Of a DNA stretch of 37,291 nt, positions 8,576-17,122 are shown piece after piece. Origin of the DNA: Oligoflexia bacterium (GTDB lineage Bacteria; Bdellovibrionota; UBA1018; CAIPTA01); the NCBI GenBank assembly GCA_023954355.1, contig JAMLID010000030.1:1-37291 (forward strand). The letters run 5' to 3'. Made by a program: the position numbers and the translations under genes. Below the pieces are notes generated by a model that worked only from the letters and a program-made list of their open reading frames with translations, did no database searches and was not told the DNA's origin. The number at the start of each line of letters is the position of its first letter. Position 1 is the stretch's first letter.

Positions 8576-9091
8576 TTGACGAGATGGATAAATAGGCTGT
8601 TTCTTGTAGGTATAGCTGCTCTAATGTGTAGAGCTTGTGTTGTAGAGCCATTTAGAATCACTGATGGCTCAATGGAGCCTCAATTTCGTGAAGGGGATAT
8701 TTTTTTAGTTTCTAAATTTTCTTACGGGCTACGCATTCCAGGTTCTGGGAGTCTTTTGTGGCAGTGGTCGAGGCCAAAAAAAGGGGATAAGGTTGTAATT
8801 ATTGGATATGGAGACCCGCCAGTAGACTACTTAAGAACCGTTGTAAAACTTCCCAATGATGAAATTTTTTATGAAGAACAAGGGGCTACTTACGTACTAA
8901 AAGAAGATGAGTATGGGGTTGCGGCGGAGCGCGTTGATTCTCAAGGCAGTGAGCAGCAAATTCTGTTAGTTAAGTTGAAGTCAATAATAGGTAAAGCAAA
9001 AATATTTTGGCCCTATAAAAAATCTTCTGATTTAGGTACAGAAGAGATAGAATCTACAAACAAGAAAAGGTTTTTTCAGTGGGTAGAATAA
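8576..9091 (+). CDS. Signal peptidase I family protein with catalytic Lys replaced by Arg
   Basis: A 171-residue protein of the type I signal peptidase (S26) family, in the lepB position after lepA. It has one N-terminal membrane segment (about 8-24), the box B serine motif in DGSMEP (Ser32), GDIFLVSKFSYG at 40-51 matching box C, and DYLRTVVKLPND at 84-95 matching box D. In box D the usual order is Tyr-Ile-Lys-Arg-Val-x-Gly-Leu-Pro-Gly-Asp, where the Lys is the general base; here the aligned residue is Arg87, and the next Lys (K91) is four residues on. The C-terminal box E (GDNR...SRxxG) is not apparent. It is therefore probably not an ordinary leader peptidase. The TTG start is inferred; no other in-frame start precedes the membrane segment. 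Confidence 0.75.
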   Translation: MTRWINRLFLVGIAALMCRACVVEPFRITDGSMEPQFREGDIFLVSKFSYGLRIPGSGSLLWQWSRPKKGDKVVIIGYGDPPVDYLRTVVKLPNDEIFYEEQGATYVLKEDEYGVAAERVDSQGSEQQILLVKLKSIIGKAKIFWPYKKSSDLGTEEIESTNKKRFFQWVE

Positions 9092-10029
9092 TAGAACCCT
9101 TAAAGCATCTCATAACCATAGAAGATCTCACTAAAGATCAAATCCTAGAATTTTTAAAATTAGGAAAATTTTTTAAAGATAAAATACAGAGTGGTACAAA
9201 GCGCTTTCCTATTCTCAATGGAAAAACGGTAGTTGCCTTATTTTATGAAGCATCTACTCGTACTAGAGGTTCTTTTGAGATAGCCGCAAAGCAATTAGGG
9301 GCTGACTTCGTATTTATGTCAGCTGATGCAAGCACTAGTGTGTCTAAGGGAGAATCACTTTTAGATACAGCAAAAAATTTAGAGGCAATGAATCCAGATT
9401 TTTTAGTTCTACGCCACTCATGTTCTGGGGCCCCTCAGCAACTAGTTAATAGAGTAAAAATTCCTTTAATTAATGCTGGCGATGGATTTCATGAACACCC
9501 CACTCAAGCACTATTGGACGCTCTAACAATACAAGAACAGTTCGGTACAATTAAAGGCTTAAATATTACTATTATTGGAGACATTGCACATTCAAGGGTT
9601 GCTCGTTCAAATATACATCTTTTGAAGAAAATGGGAGCAAAAGTCACTGTCTCTGGCCCAGCTACTTTGTTGCCTCCAGAAGTTGAGTCTATGGGAGTGG
9701 CTTCTACAACTAATATTGAAAAAGCTGTGAGTGGAGCAGATGTGGTAATGATGCTGAGAATTCAATTTGAGCGTCAAAATGCAAAACAAATTCCTAGTAC
9801 ATCAGAGTACTTTCGTTTTTATGGGCTGCATGAAAAAAACGCCTCTCATTTAAATCAAAATTCTATCATCATGCACCCTGGTCCTCTGAATAGAGGTGTT
9901 GAGATTTCTCCTGAAGTGGCCGATGGAGAGCATTCTGTAATCTTAAATCAAGTAACAAATGGCGTAGCAATTCGAATGGCTGTATTGACGATATTGTCCG
10001 GGTATAATTGGGAGAAAAACTTCTCATGA
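9079..10029 (+). CDS. pyrB: Aspartate carbamoyltransferase catalytic chain
   Basis: A 316-residue enzyme joining carbamoyl phosphate and aspartate to give carbamoyl aspartate, the second step of UMP synthesis. Carbamoyl-phosphate site STRTRGSF at 59-66, SVSKGES at 87-93 with the active-site Ser and Lys of the mobile loop, HPTQALLD at 140-147, and the aspartate-site segment HPGPLNRGVEI near 271-281 are all intact. The length matches a catalytic chain with no regulatory domain; no pyrI is nearby. The GTG start overlaps the preceding gene by 13 bases, and the stop overlaps the next gene (ATGA). The following gene is a metal-ligand-less dihydroorotase homologue, recalling the pyrB-pyrC' pair of Pseudomonas. 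Confidence 0.95.
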   Translation: MGRIIEPLKHLITIEDLTKDQILEFLKLGKFFKDKIQSGTKRFPILNGKTVVALFYEASTRTRGSFEIAAKQLGADFVFMSADASTSVSKGESLLDTAKNLEAMNPDFLVLRHSCSGAPQQLVNRVKIPLINAGDGFHEHPTQALLDALTIQEQFGTIKGLNITIIGDIAHSRVARSNIHLLKKMGAKVTVSGPATLLPPEVESMGVASTTNIEKAVSGADVVMMLRIQFERQNAKQIPSTSEYFRFYGLHEKNASHLNQNSIIMHPGPLNRGVEISPEVADGEHSVILNQVTNGVAIRMAVLTILSGYNWEKNFS

Positions 10030-11357
10030 GTGGAAAAAATAAAAATAATTTTTCACTGCTAGTTAAAAACGGAACAATCATTGATCCAGAAAAAAAATTT
10101 TCAAATAAAGCAGATCTTTATATCTATGAAGGTAAGATTCATGGGTATGACAAACCAGGTTCATTTAACCAAAAAGCAAAAAATGATAAGGCAGAAATAC
10201 TAGATGCCGAAGGCTCTTTTGTTAGTGCTGGATTTGTTGATTTACACTGCACAATACATGAGCCTGGAGCTGAGCATGTAGAATCGATTTTAACCGCCTC
10301 ACACGCAGCTGCCGCAGGAGGTTTTACTACAGTTGTAATGTCTCCTGATACCAACCCAATTATTGATAATGCCTTTATGGTAGATTTTGTTCAGAGAAAG
10401 GTTAAAGAAAGCGCGCTAGTAAATGTTCTGGTGATGGGAGCGCTTTCTTCTGGTTGCAAAGGAGAAAAATTAGCAGAAATAGGCTCTATGTTAGAGGCTG
10501 GTGCTGTAGCAATAGGGGATAGTAAAAACATTGCAGATAGCTACCTTATGAGAAAAGCCTTAGAGTACTCAAATTCACTAGGCGCTACGGTTTTTTCTTT
10601 TCCTGAAGATGAGACGTTGGCTGGTAAGGGTGTAATGAATGAGGGCTTAAACTCAAATCGATTGGGGTTGAGAGGAATACCTTCAGCGGCAGAAGAGATT
10701 CAAGTTTCTCGTGATCTAATTTTAGCAAAACACACAAAAAGTAAGATACATATCCAATCGATAAGTACATCAGGCTCATTAGAAATTATTGAGCGAGCTA
10801 AAGAATCAGGAGTTTTAGCCAGCTGTGAAACTAATCCTCAGTATTTTCATTTGACCTCAGACTCAATTTCTACTTACGATTCGAATTACAAAGTTTATCC
10901 TCCTCTTCGTTCCGATAAAGATGTAGAAGCGATTATACAGGCACTTTCTAGTGGTGTAATTGATTTAGTCAGTAGCGCACATTATCCAGTTTCTAAAAGC
11001 AATAAAGAGCTCACTTTTGAATTTGCTCAAGCCGGAATGATCAATCTACAAACAACATTTTCTTTAATGATCGACTTGGTGAATAAAAAGAAATTGAACC
11101 CGATTCGAATGATAGAGTTATTGACGAAGAGTCCGGCTAAACTAATAGGGAAGTCAGAAGAAGTAGGAAGCCTAAAAAAAGGAGCTAGGGGTGATCTGGT
11201 CATTTTTCAGCCCAAGAAAAAATGGCAGTTTTCAGAAAAAAATCTTTTTGGTAGTTCAAAAAATAGTCCATTTCTTGGTAGAACAATGAATGGCGTAGTG
11301 GAGTACACAATTGCCAATGGAAAAATTGTGTACTCAGAAAAAGTGGGAATACAATGA
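10026..11357 (+). CDS. Inactive dihydroorotase-like protein (PyrC'/PyrX type)
   Basis: A 443-residue amidohydrolase-fold protein of the class I dihydroorotase family (the overall path from VKNGTIIDP at 13-21 to the C-terminal beta-sandwich is clear), but the catalytic residues are gone. The HxHxR site reads D72-LHCTIHEPG81, so His76 became Thr and Arg became His. The H-x-E-D histidine is absent (FSFPED at 190-195), HicHvST became HIQSIST (Ser245), the PHH segment became NPQYF, and the TDHAPH catalytic Asp region became SSAHYP (316-321). In Pseudomonas and relatives such pseudo-enzymes hold the ATCase together; a similar role next to pyrB is inferred. I choose the ATG at 10026, which overlaps the pyrB stop (ATGA) and follows GGGAG; the in-frame TTG at 10008 is less likely. 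Confidence 0.85.
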   Translation: MSGKNKNNFSLLVKNGTIIDPEKKFSNKADLYIYEGKIHGYDKPGSFNQKAKNDKAEILDAEGSFVSAGFVDLHCTIHEPGAEHVESILTASHAAAAGGFTTVVMSPDTNPIIDNAFMVDFVQRKVKESALVNVLVMGALSSGCKGEKLAEIGSMLEAGAVAIGDSKNIADSYLMRKALEYSNSLGATVFSFPEDETLAGKGVMNEGLNSNRLGLRGIPSAAEEIQVSRDLILAKHTKSKIHIQSISTSGSLEIIERAKESGVLASCETNPQYFHLTSDSISTYDSNYKVYPPLRSDKDVEAIIQALSSGVIDLVSSAHYPVSKSNKELTFEFAQAGMINLQTTFSLMIDLVNKKKLNPIRMIELLTKSPAKLIGKSEEVGSLKKGARGDLVIFQPKKKWQFSEKNLFGSSKNSPFLGRTMNGVVEYTIANGKIVYSEKVGIQ

Positions 11358-12517
11358 AATTTCTAGAAAAACAAAACCCTGGATATTTATTGTTATCAAA
11401 CGGTAGCATTTTTTCAGGGCATCTTTTTGGATATACAGATTTTACGGAACATCGTTTAGGAGAAGTCGTTTTTAATACTGCTATGTCGGGCTACCAAGAG
11501 ATTGTTACTGATCCTTCGTACTTTGGGCAAATAGTGACAATGACGTACCCTCATATAGGAAACTATGGGATCAATACAAAAGATCATGAATCTCAGAAAG
11601 CCTACCTATCAGGGTTAGTTGTTCATGAATATAGTGACGTTCCTTCAAATTGGAGAGCAGACACTACTTTGAGTGAGTTTTTAAAATCCCAAAAAATTGT
11701 AGGAATTTCTGGAATTGACACAAGAACATTAACGAGAATTATTAGAGATGAAGGTGCAATGAATGCCTATATTGTCTCTGGTAAGTTATCAGAAAAAGAT
11801 TTGCAAAAAGTTTTAGAAAAATTAAAAAAAGAACCTGCGTTTGGAATGGATAATTTAGTGGCAAAAGTTAGTTGTAAAGAGCCATATGAGTGGTCTGAGA
11901 GCGCTAATTCATTTAATAGATCTTGGAATACAAAAGATTCTAGCAGTAAAAAAGAGCCATTAGTTGTAGTGATGGATTTTGGTGTGAAATTTAATATTTT
12001 ACGGCAACTAAAACATAGAGGATGCAGAGTAAAGGTCGTGCCGTATAGCTATTCTGCAGAGGAGATACTGGCGTTACGTCCAGAAGGTGTTTTATTGAGT
12101 AATGGCCCTGGAGATCCAGAAAAAGTAGAGCTAGCGGCAGAAACAGTTGCTAATTTATTAGGAAAAGTACCTGTGTTTGGAATCTGTATGGGGCATCAAA
12201 TTTTAGCAAGAGCCATTGGAGCTAAAACATATAAGATGAAATTCGGCCATCACGGTGCGAATCAACCTGTGTATGACGAAGAATTACGAAAAGTAATGAT
12301 TTCTTCTCAAAATCATGGATTCGCTATAGACCCGAAAACCTTACCTGTTGGCGCAAAAGTTTTACAAATAAATTTAAATGATCAGACTGTTGAAGGTATT
12401 GAGCTTGAAGCAAAGAGTGCCTATTCTGTACAATACCATCCTGAGGCTTGTCCTGGACCAAGGGATTCTATGGTACACTTTGATAAATTTATAAGGCTGG
12501 TAGAGCGAAATGTTTGA
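11354..12517 (+). CDS. carA: Carbamoyl-phosphate synthase small (glutaminase) subunit
   Basis: A 387-residue glutamine amidotransferase that supplies ammonia to CarB for carbamoyl phosphate synthesis, feeding PyrB and arginine synthesis. The N-terminal CarA domain shows FNTAMSGYQE at 40-49 and IDTRTLTRIIRD at 121-132. The class I glutaminase domain has the nucleophile in GICMGHQ (Cys278) and YHPEACPGP (His362, Glu364). The length is normal. Its ATG overlaps the stop of the preceding gene by four bases. carB does not follow, so the large subunit must be encoded elsewhere. Confidence 0.96.
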   Translation: MKFLEKQNPGYLLLSNGSIFSGHLFGYTDFTEHRLGEVVFNTAMSGYQEIVTDPSYFGQIVTMTYPHIGNYGINTKDHESQKAYLSGLVVHEYSDVPSNWRADTTLSEFLKSQKIVGISGIDTRTLTRIIRDEGAMNAYIVSGKLSEKDLQKVLEKLKKEPAFGMDNLVAKVSCKEPYEWSESANSFNRSWNTKDSSSKKEPLVVVMDFGVKFNILRQLKHRGCRVKVVPYSYSAEEILALRPEGVLLSNGPGDPEKVELAAETVANLLGKVPVFGICMGHQILARAIGAKTYKMKFGHHGANQPVYDEELRKVMISSQNHGFAIDPKTLPVGAKVLQINLNDQTVEGIELEAKSAYSVQYHPEACPGPRDSMVHFDKFIRLVERNV

Positions 12518-13154
12518 GCGGTATCAAAAGGCAATAGATCAAATAATTGAAGAGTACACTACTGGCGATTATTTTCGTGAGATTTATGAAGCCAAAAAAG
12601 ATTATTTCGCACAGCTGGGGCTAGTACCAGAAGATGATCCAGACTTTGATAATCAGATGGATATTTTTATGGGCTGGTATTTATTTGATCGACCTCTGGT
12701 GAAGCACGAAATTTCTCCTGTAAATCTTTATTTTAGAAAAGCTCGAGATCAAATGAGTGAAGAAGAGATAGAAGTATATAACTCTTTAGTAAATAGTCGT
12801 CATTCCGTTTTTGAGCTTTTAAAAATTAAGAATGGCTGTGTAGTCGTTCGTGATTTAAGTAATAAAGAGAAGCTAGAAGTACTCGACGATACTAAAATGT
12901 GTGGTTTTTCTAAGGGGGATGTTTTTCAAGCGCGCTTAATTCCTCATCAGAAGAGTTTTTTATTTGCTAAAGGATTTTGTTTTCATCCAAAAGACGCTTC
13001 AAAGTTTATTGAAGGTCAGATGAAAAAAATTAGAGCAGATGATCATCAGCAGAGAATAAAAATTCTTTTAAAATTAGGCCAAATGAGAAATAAAATTCAA
13101 AGATTTCCTCATATTGATAGTCAGCATATATATACGCTGACTCCTAAATTCTAA
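12510..13154 (+). CDS. Conserved-looking hypothetical protein at the end of the pyr/car operon
   Basis: A 214-residue soluble protein I do not recognise. It has no signal peptide or membrane segment. The first ~100 residues are acidic and rich in Asp, Glu and aromatic residues (for example DDPDFDNQMDIFMGWYLFDR at 52-71). A central strand-rich stretch, about 105-160, reads VFELLKIKNGCVVVRDLSNK and later GDVFQARLIPH. The last ~50 residues are basic and helical. The start overlaps the carA stop by eight bases, so it is translated as part of the operon. The layout loosely recalls SEC-C-linked hypothetical proteins, but no cysteine motif is present and I do not assign it. Confidence 0.75.
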   Translation: MFERYQKAIDQIIEEYTTGDYFREIYEAKKDYFAQLGLVPEDDPDFDNQMDIFMGWYLFDRPLVKHEISPVNLYFRKARDQMSEEEIEVYNSLVNSRHSVFELLKIKNGCVVVRDLSNKEKLEVLDDTKMCGFSKGDVFQARLIPHQKSFLFAKGFCFHPKDASKFIEGQMKKIRADDHQQRIKILLKLGQMRNKIQRFPHIDSQHIYTLTPKF

Positions 13155-13315
13155 ATTCGACTTAAATAAGCTCTCAATCTCTTCGTTGGCTCAACTCGAA
13201 TCCGTTCCGCTGTAGGTAGACTACAGCTCACGATTTTCTCGTTTCGCCGCCTCGACCTTGAAGAACTTCTTTAAGTCTCAATGGTTTAATTCGACTTAAA
13301 TAAGCTCTCAATCTT
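13154..13315. repeat. 27-bp perfect direct repeat marking two tandem repeat units
   Basis: The 27 bases at 13154-13180 recur without change at 13289-13315, 135 bases apart. Each copy starts a unit with a central hairpin at about the same distance: CTGTAG...CTACAG at 13210-13226 in the first, GAGCAC...GTGCTC at 13342-13358 in the second. It sits between convergent genes. Confidence 0.85.
13159..13278 (+). repeat. Structured interspersed repeat, copy A
   Basis: An element of about 120 bases. Its outer arms 13159-13174 and 13263-13278 are complementary, with two mismatches in 16 positions. Inside, GTTCCG (13204-13209) precedes a perfect hairpin, CTGTAG-GTAGA-CTACAG (13210-13226), followed by CTCACG (13227-13232) and, after a pyrimidine-rich spacer, CTCGAC (13251-13256). 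The same framework with different stem sequences recurs at 36931-37052. It lies between two convergent genes, where it might also end transcription, although no T-run follows. Confidence 0.75.
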
Positions 13316-13397
13316 CCGCAGCTGCGCATCTTGCTTCGCTGGAGCACGTTTAGTGCTCGTGGCTTTTCAGGCTCCTGCCTTCAAAGGTTGGCTCAAC
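13289..13397 (+). repeat. Diverged second unit of the repeat, next to the PilZ gene
   Basis: It begins with the same 27 bases as copy A, then the palindrome CGCAGCTGCG (13318-13327), then a perfect hairpin GAGCAC-GTTTA-GTGCTC (13342-13358). The hairpin stands at nearly the same offset as in copy A, but the GTTCCG and CTCACG flanks are changed and no matching right arm is seen. A second short match, TTGGCTCAAC, occurs at 13186 and 13388. Confidence 0.5.
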
Positions 13398-14111
13398 TTA
13401 AATCCAACGTGACCAGAATTTTTGAGAATGTAAATAGGCAGCTCTAGCAATAAGCCTATCGAATTCAGAATTTAGATTTAAAAACTTAAAGCCTATTTTC
13501 ATCATTTTATTTTCTTGAAAAAAACGACTCATAGCCTTTACATCGACAAAACATTCTTTCTCATGAAATTTAAATTTACATTTTTTAAACGTTTGATTTT
13601 TTTCAATTAGTAGCAATTCAGCTTCTTTTCCAACGATGCTAAAACCTGAGGCGCTTAGGTCAAATAAACTAAATAATTGACCGCTAATTTCGATTTCTAC
13701 TTTTTCTGCTTTAGGAATTTTATAGCGTAGGCTTGCTCTTCTTTGGATTCTATAGAATGGAGTATGATAAAGTAGTCTTAAGCTATTTCCTTTTAAAACT
13801 AATAAATTTGCATGAAATACAAAAAGTATTTCATTTACAGAAAACGAACCTTTTATGTCGATTCCTTGGCTATTTATAGACTTTCTGAGGTCTTCAGATA
13901 AATTTGAAAATTTCGTCTGACTGATTTCGAAATTAATTTCGTTAGGATTCGCTCTGAGCGCATAGGGTTTCAGGGTTCCTTCTAAAGGCGTTTCATCGTT
14001 GCCATTAAAAAATAGAAAGACTTCTATATGCATGTCTTCTGCATATTTAATGTATCTTTCTACTACTTTTATATCGTGAACTTCTTCTATCTCAGAAGGT
14101 ATAGGTTTCAT
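13398..14111 (-). CDS. PilZ-domain protein, probable c-di-GMP receptor
   Basis: A 237-residue cytoplasmic protein. The C-terminal half is a PilZ domain with both c-di-GMP-binding motifs: RRASLR (Arg125-x-x-x-Arg129, preceded by Arg124) and D151-LSASG156 (D-x-S-x-x-G). The N-terminal ~110 residues form a separate strand-rich domain in the position of YcgR-N-like domains, but too divergent to name. No membrane segment. It starts four bases after the mreB stop and is probably cotranscribed with it, which suggests, by inference, that c-di-GMP signalling meets cell-shape or polar machinery here. Confidence 0.85.
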   Translation of the reverse strand: MKPIPSEIEEVHDIKVVERYIKYAEDMHIEVFLFFNGNDETPLEGTLKPYALRANPNEINFEISQTKFSNLSEDLRKSINSQGIDIKGSFSVNEILFVFHANLLVLKGNSLRLLYHTPFYRIQRRASLRYKIPKAEKVEIEISGQLFSLFDLSASGFSIVGKEAELLLIEKNQTFKKCKFKFHEKECFVDVKAMSRFFQENKMMKIGFKFLNLNSEFDRLIARAAYLHSQKFWSRWI

Positions 14112-14114
14112 TCG

Positions 14115-15155
<1,041 letters not shown>

Positions 15156-15160
15156 TTAAC

Positions 15161-16000
15161 TCACCATTTATAATGACGAATTACTTCTCCTTTGTCAGCT
15201 ATTTCTGACATTGCACGAATACCTATTTCTAAGTGTATATCGGTAAATTCCGCAAAAACCTTTTTAGCGGAAGATTTTGTTTTTATTCCCCCACGTCTTA
15301 GCGGTAAATCACTTACTAAAAGTAGAGCTCCATTTGCTACTTTACTGGCAAATCCTGCAGTGAATAGAGCAGCTGTTTCCATTTCAATACCGATTGCTCT
15401 CTGAGAGTATAGTCGTTCTTTAAATTTACTGCTGAACTCCCAAAAACGATAGTCGGTTGTGTGTATTACACCGGTACGGTAGTCGATTCCCTGATCTACT
15501 AAAATCTGAGAGACAAATTTTTGTACTTTAAATGTAGGTAAAGAAGGTACTTCAGGAGGTAAGAAGTGAGAGGTTACACCTTCTCCTCTAATGGCGGCCA
15601 TTGGTAGAATGAAGTCGCCTACTTTTAAAGAGCGATGTAGCCCTCCGCACATTCCTAGTAGCAATACCGCTTTCGGGTGAATAGTAGCGAGTAATTCAAT
15701 AATCAGCGCACACGTTGGCGCACCAATATTAAAATTTATCAAAGAGACACCGTGTTTTTTTGAGTGAATCACACTCATGGCAGAGCCATGAGTAGCGGCA
15801 GGACAGTTCGTTATTTTTTGAAACTGCTGCATATAATATTCAAAATTTGTTAGTAAGACTTGTTTTTGAAAATCTTTGATAGGAGATCCAGTGTATCGCT
15901 CAAGCATATTGATTGCGATGCTGTGCTTCTTTTCGTTAGAAAAAATTCGATTTTCGTTGAACCCTGGTTTTTGCATAGACTGATACAATGGTAGCACCAC
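15161..16000 (-). CDS. amn: AMP nucleosidase, short form
   Basis: A 279-residue enzyme of the nucleoside phosphorylase fold, expected to split AMP into adenine and ribose 5-phosphate. Visible: MLERYTGSPIKDFQK (33-47) and LLTNFEYYMQQF, then INFNIGAP, LLLGMCGGL, GDFILPMAAIRGEGVTSHFL with PPEVPSLP, TGVIHTTDYRFWEF, GIEMETAALF (Glu of the ribose site) and LLLVSDLPL. These match the short AMP nucleosidases known from Bacteroidetes and some Proteobacteria, which lack the extra N-terminal domain of E. coli Amn (484 residues). Start uncertain: the frame opens with GTG at 16000; ATG at 15976 (residue 9) or the Met at residue 33 also fit. It is 11 bases upstream of mreB. Confidence 0.85.
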   Translation of the reverse strand: MVLPLYQSMQKPGFNENRIFSNEKKHSIAINMLERYTGSPIKDFQKQVLLTNFEYYMQQFQKITNCPAATHGSAMSVIHSKKHGVSLINFNIGAPTCALIIELLATIHPKAVLLLGMCGGLHRSLKVGDFILPMAAIRGEGVTSHFLPPEVPSLPTFKVQKFVSQILVDQGIDYRTGVIHTTDYRFWEFSSKFKERLYSQRAIGIEMETAALFTAGFASKVANGALLLVSDLPLRRGGIKTKSSAKKVFAEFTDIHLEIGIRAMSEIADKGEVIRHYKW

Positions 16001-16082
16001 CTTTATATGGGAAGTAAGTAAAAAATCAGGTATTTCACTTGGTTACTGAAAAGGTTTTCGTTATCTTTATGGGCAAGTAGAA

Positions 16083-16583
16083 GTGAAAATGTCCAAAGTT
16101 AAATCGAAAAAATCTAATCCATTACTAAGCGAGCTCGAAGAGTTTTTTTCTTCCAAGATAGCAATCAATGCAGCTTCTGGTCTAAGCGGCAGAGCTATTA
16201 TAGAGATTCACTTAGATGATCAGGTGGTTTTCTTTCAAAAAGTAGCAGGTAAAAATCAGCTTCATGAGAAAATTAGAGATACACCCGACCTTGTTTTTTG
16301 GATTAACAAAGGCGCTATGCAGAAAATTTTAGCCTGTGCGAAGAAGAAAGACGTAAGCATAGCTAAAATGGGAATTTGTGTTTTTGAGCAAATTTTTAGT
16401 CGCGACGAGTCAAGTAAAATTTATTTTCGTGTAGATGCGGGATTTTTGGCCCTTTGGACAAAAGGATATTTTTCTGTCTTAAAGCTTGGGGGGCCTGAGG
16501 TTGCAGCGTATATTGCTGGTAAAGGTTTTGGAAGTTTAGGCAAAATTAAAGACGCACTCAAGGCTATGCGGAGACCGGGATGA
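16083..16583 (+). CDS. SCP2-like (sterol carrier) domain protein
   Basis: A 166-residue soluble protein. After a basic N-terminus, the arrangement L-S-G-R-A-I-I-E-I-H-L-D-D-Q (residues ~37-50), then TPDLVFWINKGAMQKIL (~68-84) and a C-terminal helical part resembles the SCP-2 lipid-binding fold, in which a hydrophobic groove holds an acyl lipid. Similarity is by pattern only and moderate. The start may be the GTG at 16083 or the ATG two codons on (16089). The stop overlaps the hpt start (ATGA), so it heads an operon with hpt. Its function is not known. Confidence 0.5.
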   Translation: MKMSKVKSKKSNPLLSELEEFFSSKIAINAASGLSGRAIIEIHLDDQVVFFQKVAGKNQLHEKIRDTPDLVFWINKGAMQKILACAKKKDVSIAKMGICVFEQIFSRDESSKIYFRVDAGFLALWTKGYFSVLKLGGPEVAAYIAGKGFGSLGKIKDALKAMRRPG

Positions 16584-17122
16584 ATTTAATCGATGATAAA
16601 CAGTTTCGTCCTTACTTAAGCACCGAGCAAATCGATGCTGTATTGGATAGATTGGCTCTTCAAATCAATCAAGACTATGGTGTAAACGATAAAATTTTAC
16701 TTGTCGGAGTTTTAAAGGGCGCCTTTATTGTTATGGCAGATTTAATCCGAAAACTGCATTCTGATGTAGAAATAGAATTTATTAGAACAGCTTCTTTTGG
16801 AAAATCTTTAGACAGTGCAGGGACCATTTCGATTTTGAAAGATATTTCTGTAGATGTTCGAAATAGGCATATTGTTATAGTAGAAGAAATTATAGATTCA
16901 GGAAGAACCTTGAAGTTTCTTTATGAGCGATTAAAGAGCGCTAAGCCTTTATCATTAAAAATCGCGACGCTTATGGACAAAAAATCTAAGCGCCTAGTAG
17001 ATTTAAATCCCGATTATGTTGGGATTGAAGTTGAAGATGAATTTTTGGTTGGTTTTGGGTTAGACTTAGAAGAAAAGTGTAGGAATTTACCATCGATTTA
17101 TGCGTTACGTTATCCTAATTAA
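16580..17122 (+). CDS. hpt: Hypoxanthine phosphoribosyltransferase
   Basis: A 180-residue purine salvage enzyme that joins hypoxanthine (and often guanine) to PRPP. LVGVLKGAFIVMADLIRKL at 41-59 carries the pyrophosphate loop; the PRPP motif is VIVEEIIDSGRT at 99-110 with catalytic Asp106; the C-terminal DFVGIEVEDEFLVGFGLD-like segment (~146-163) is the purine and Mg site. The usual SSYG flexible loop is changed to ASFGKSLDSAG (71-81) but keeps its place. Length is normal. It overlaps both neighbours. With amn across the divergent promoter, purine salvage and AMP breakdown genes are side by side. Confidence 0.93.
   Translation: MNLIDDKQFRPYLSTEQIDAVLDRLALQINQDYGVNDKILLVGVLKGAFIVMADLIRKLHSDVEIEFIRTASFGKSLDSAGTISILKDISVDVRNRHIVIVEEIIDSGRTLKFLYERLKSAKPLSLKIATLMDKKSKRLVDLNPDYVGIEVEDEFLVGFGLDLEEKCRNLPSIYALRYPN

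Noticed and set aside
10026..11357. Active dihydroorotase PyrC
   Set aside because: The HxHxR site, carboxy-lysine region ligands and catalytic Asp are all replaced.
13154..13397. CRISPR array
   Set aside because: Only two copies of a 27-base repeat 135 bases apart, with no spacer series and no cas genes.
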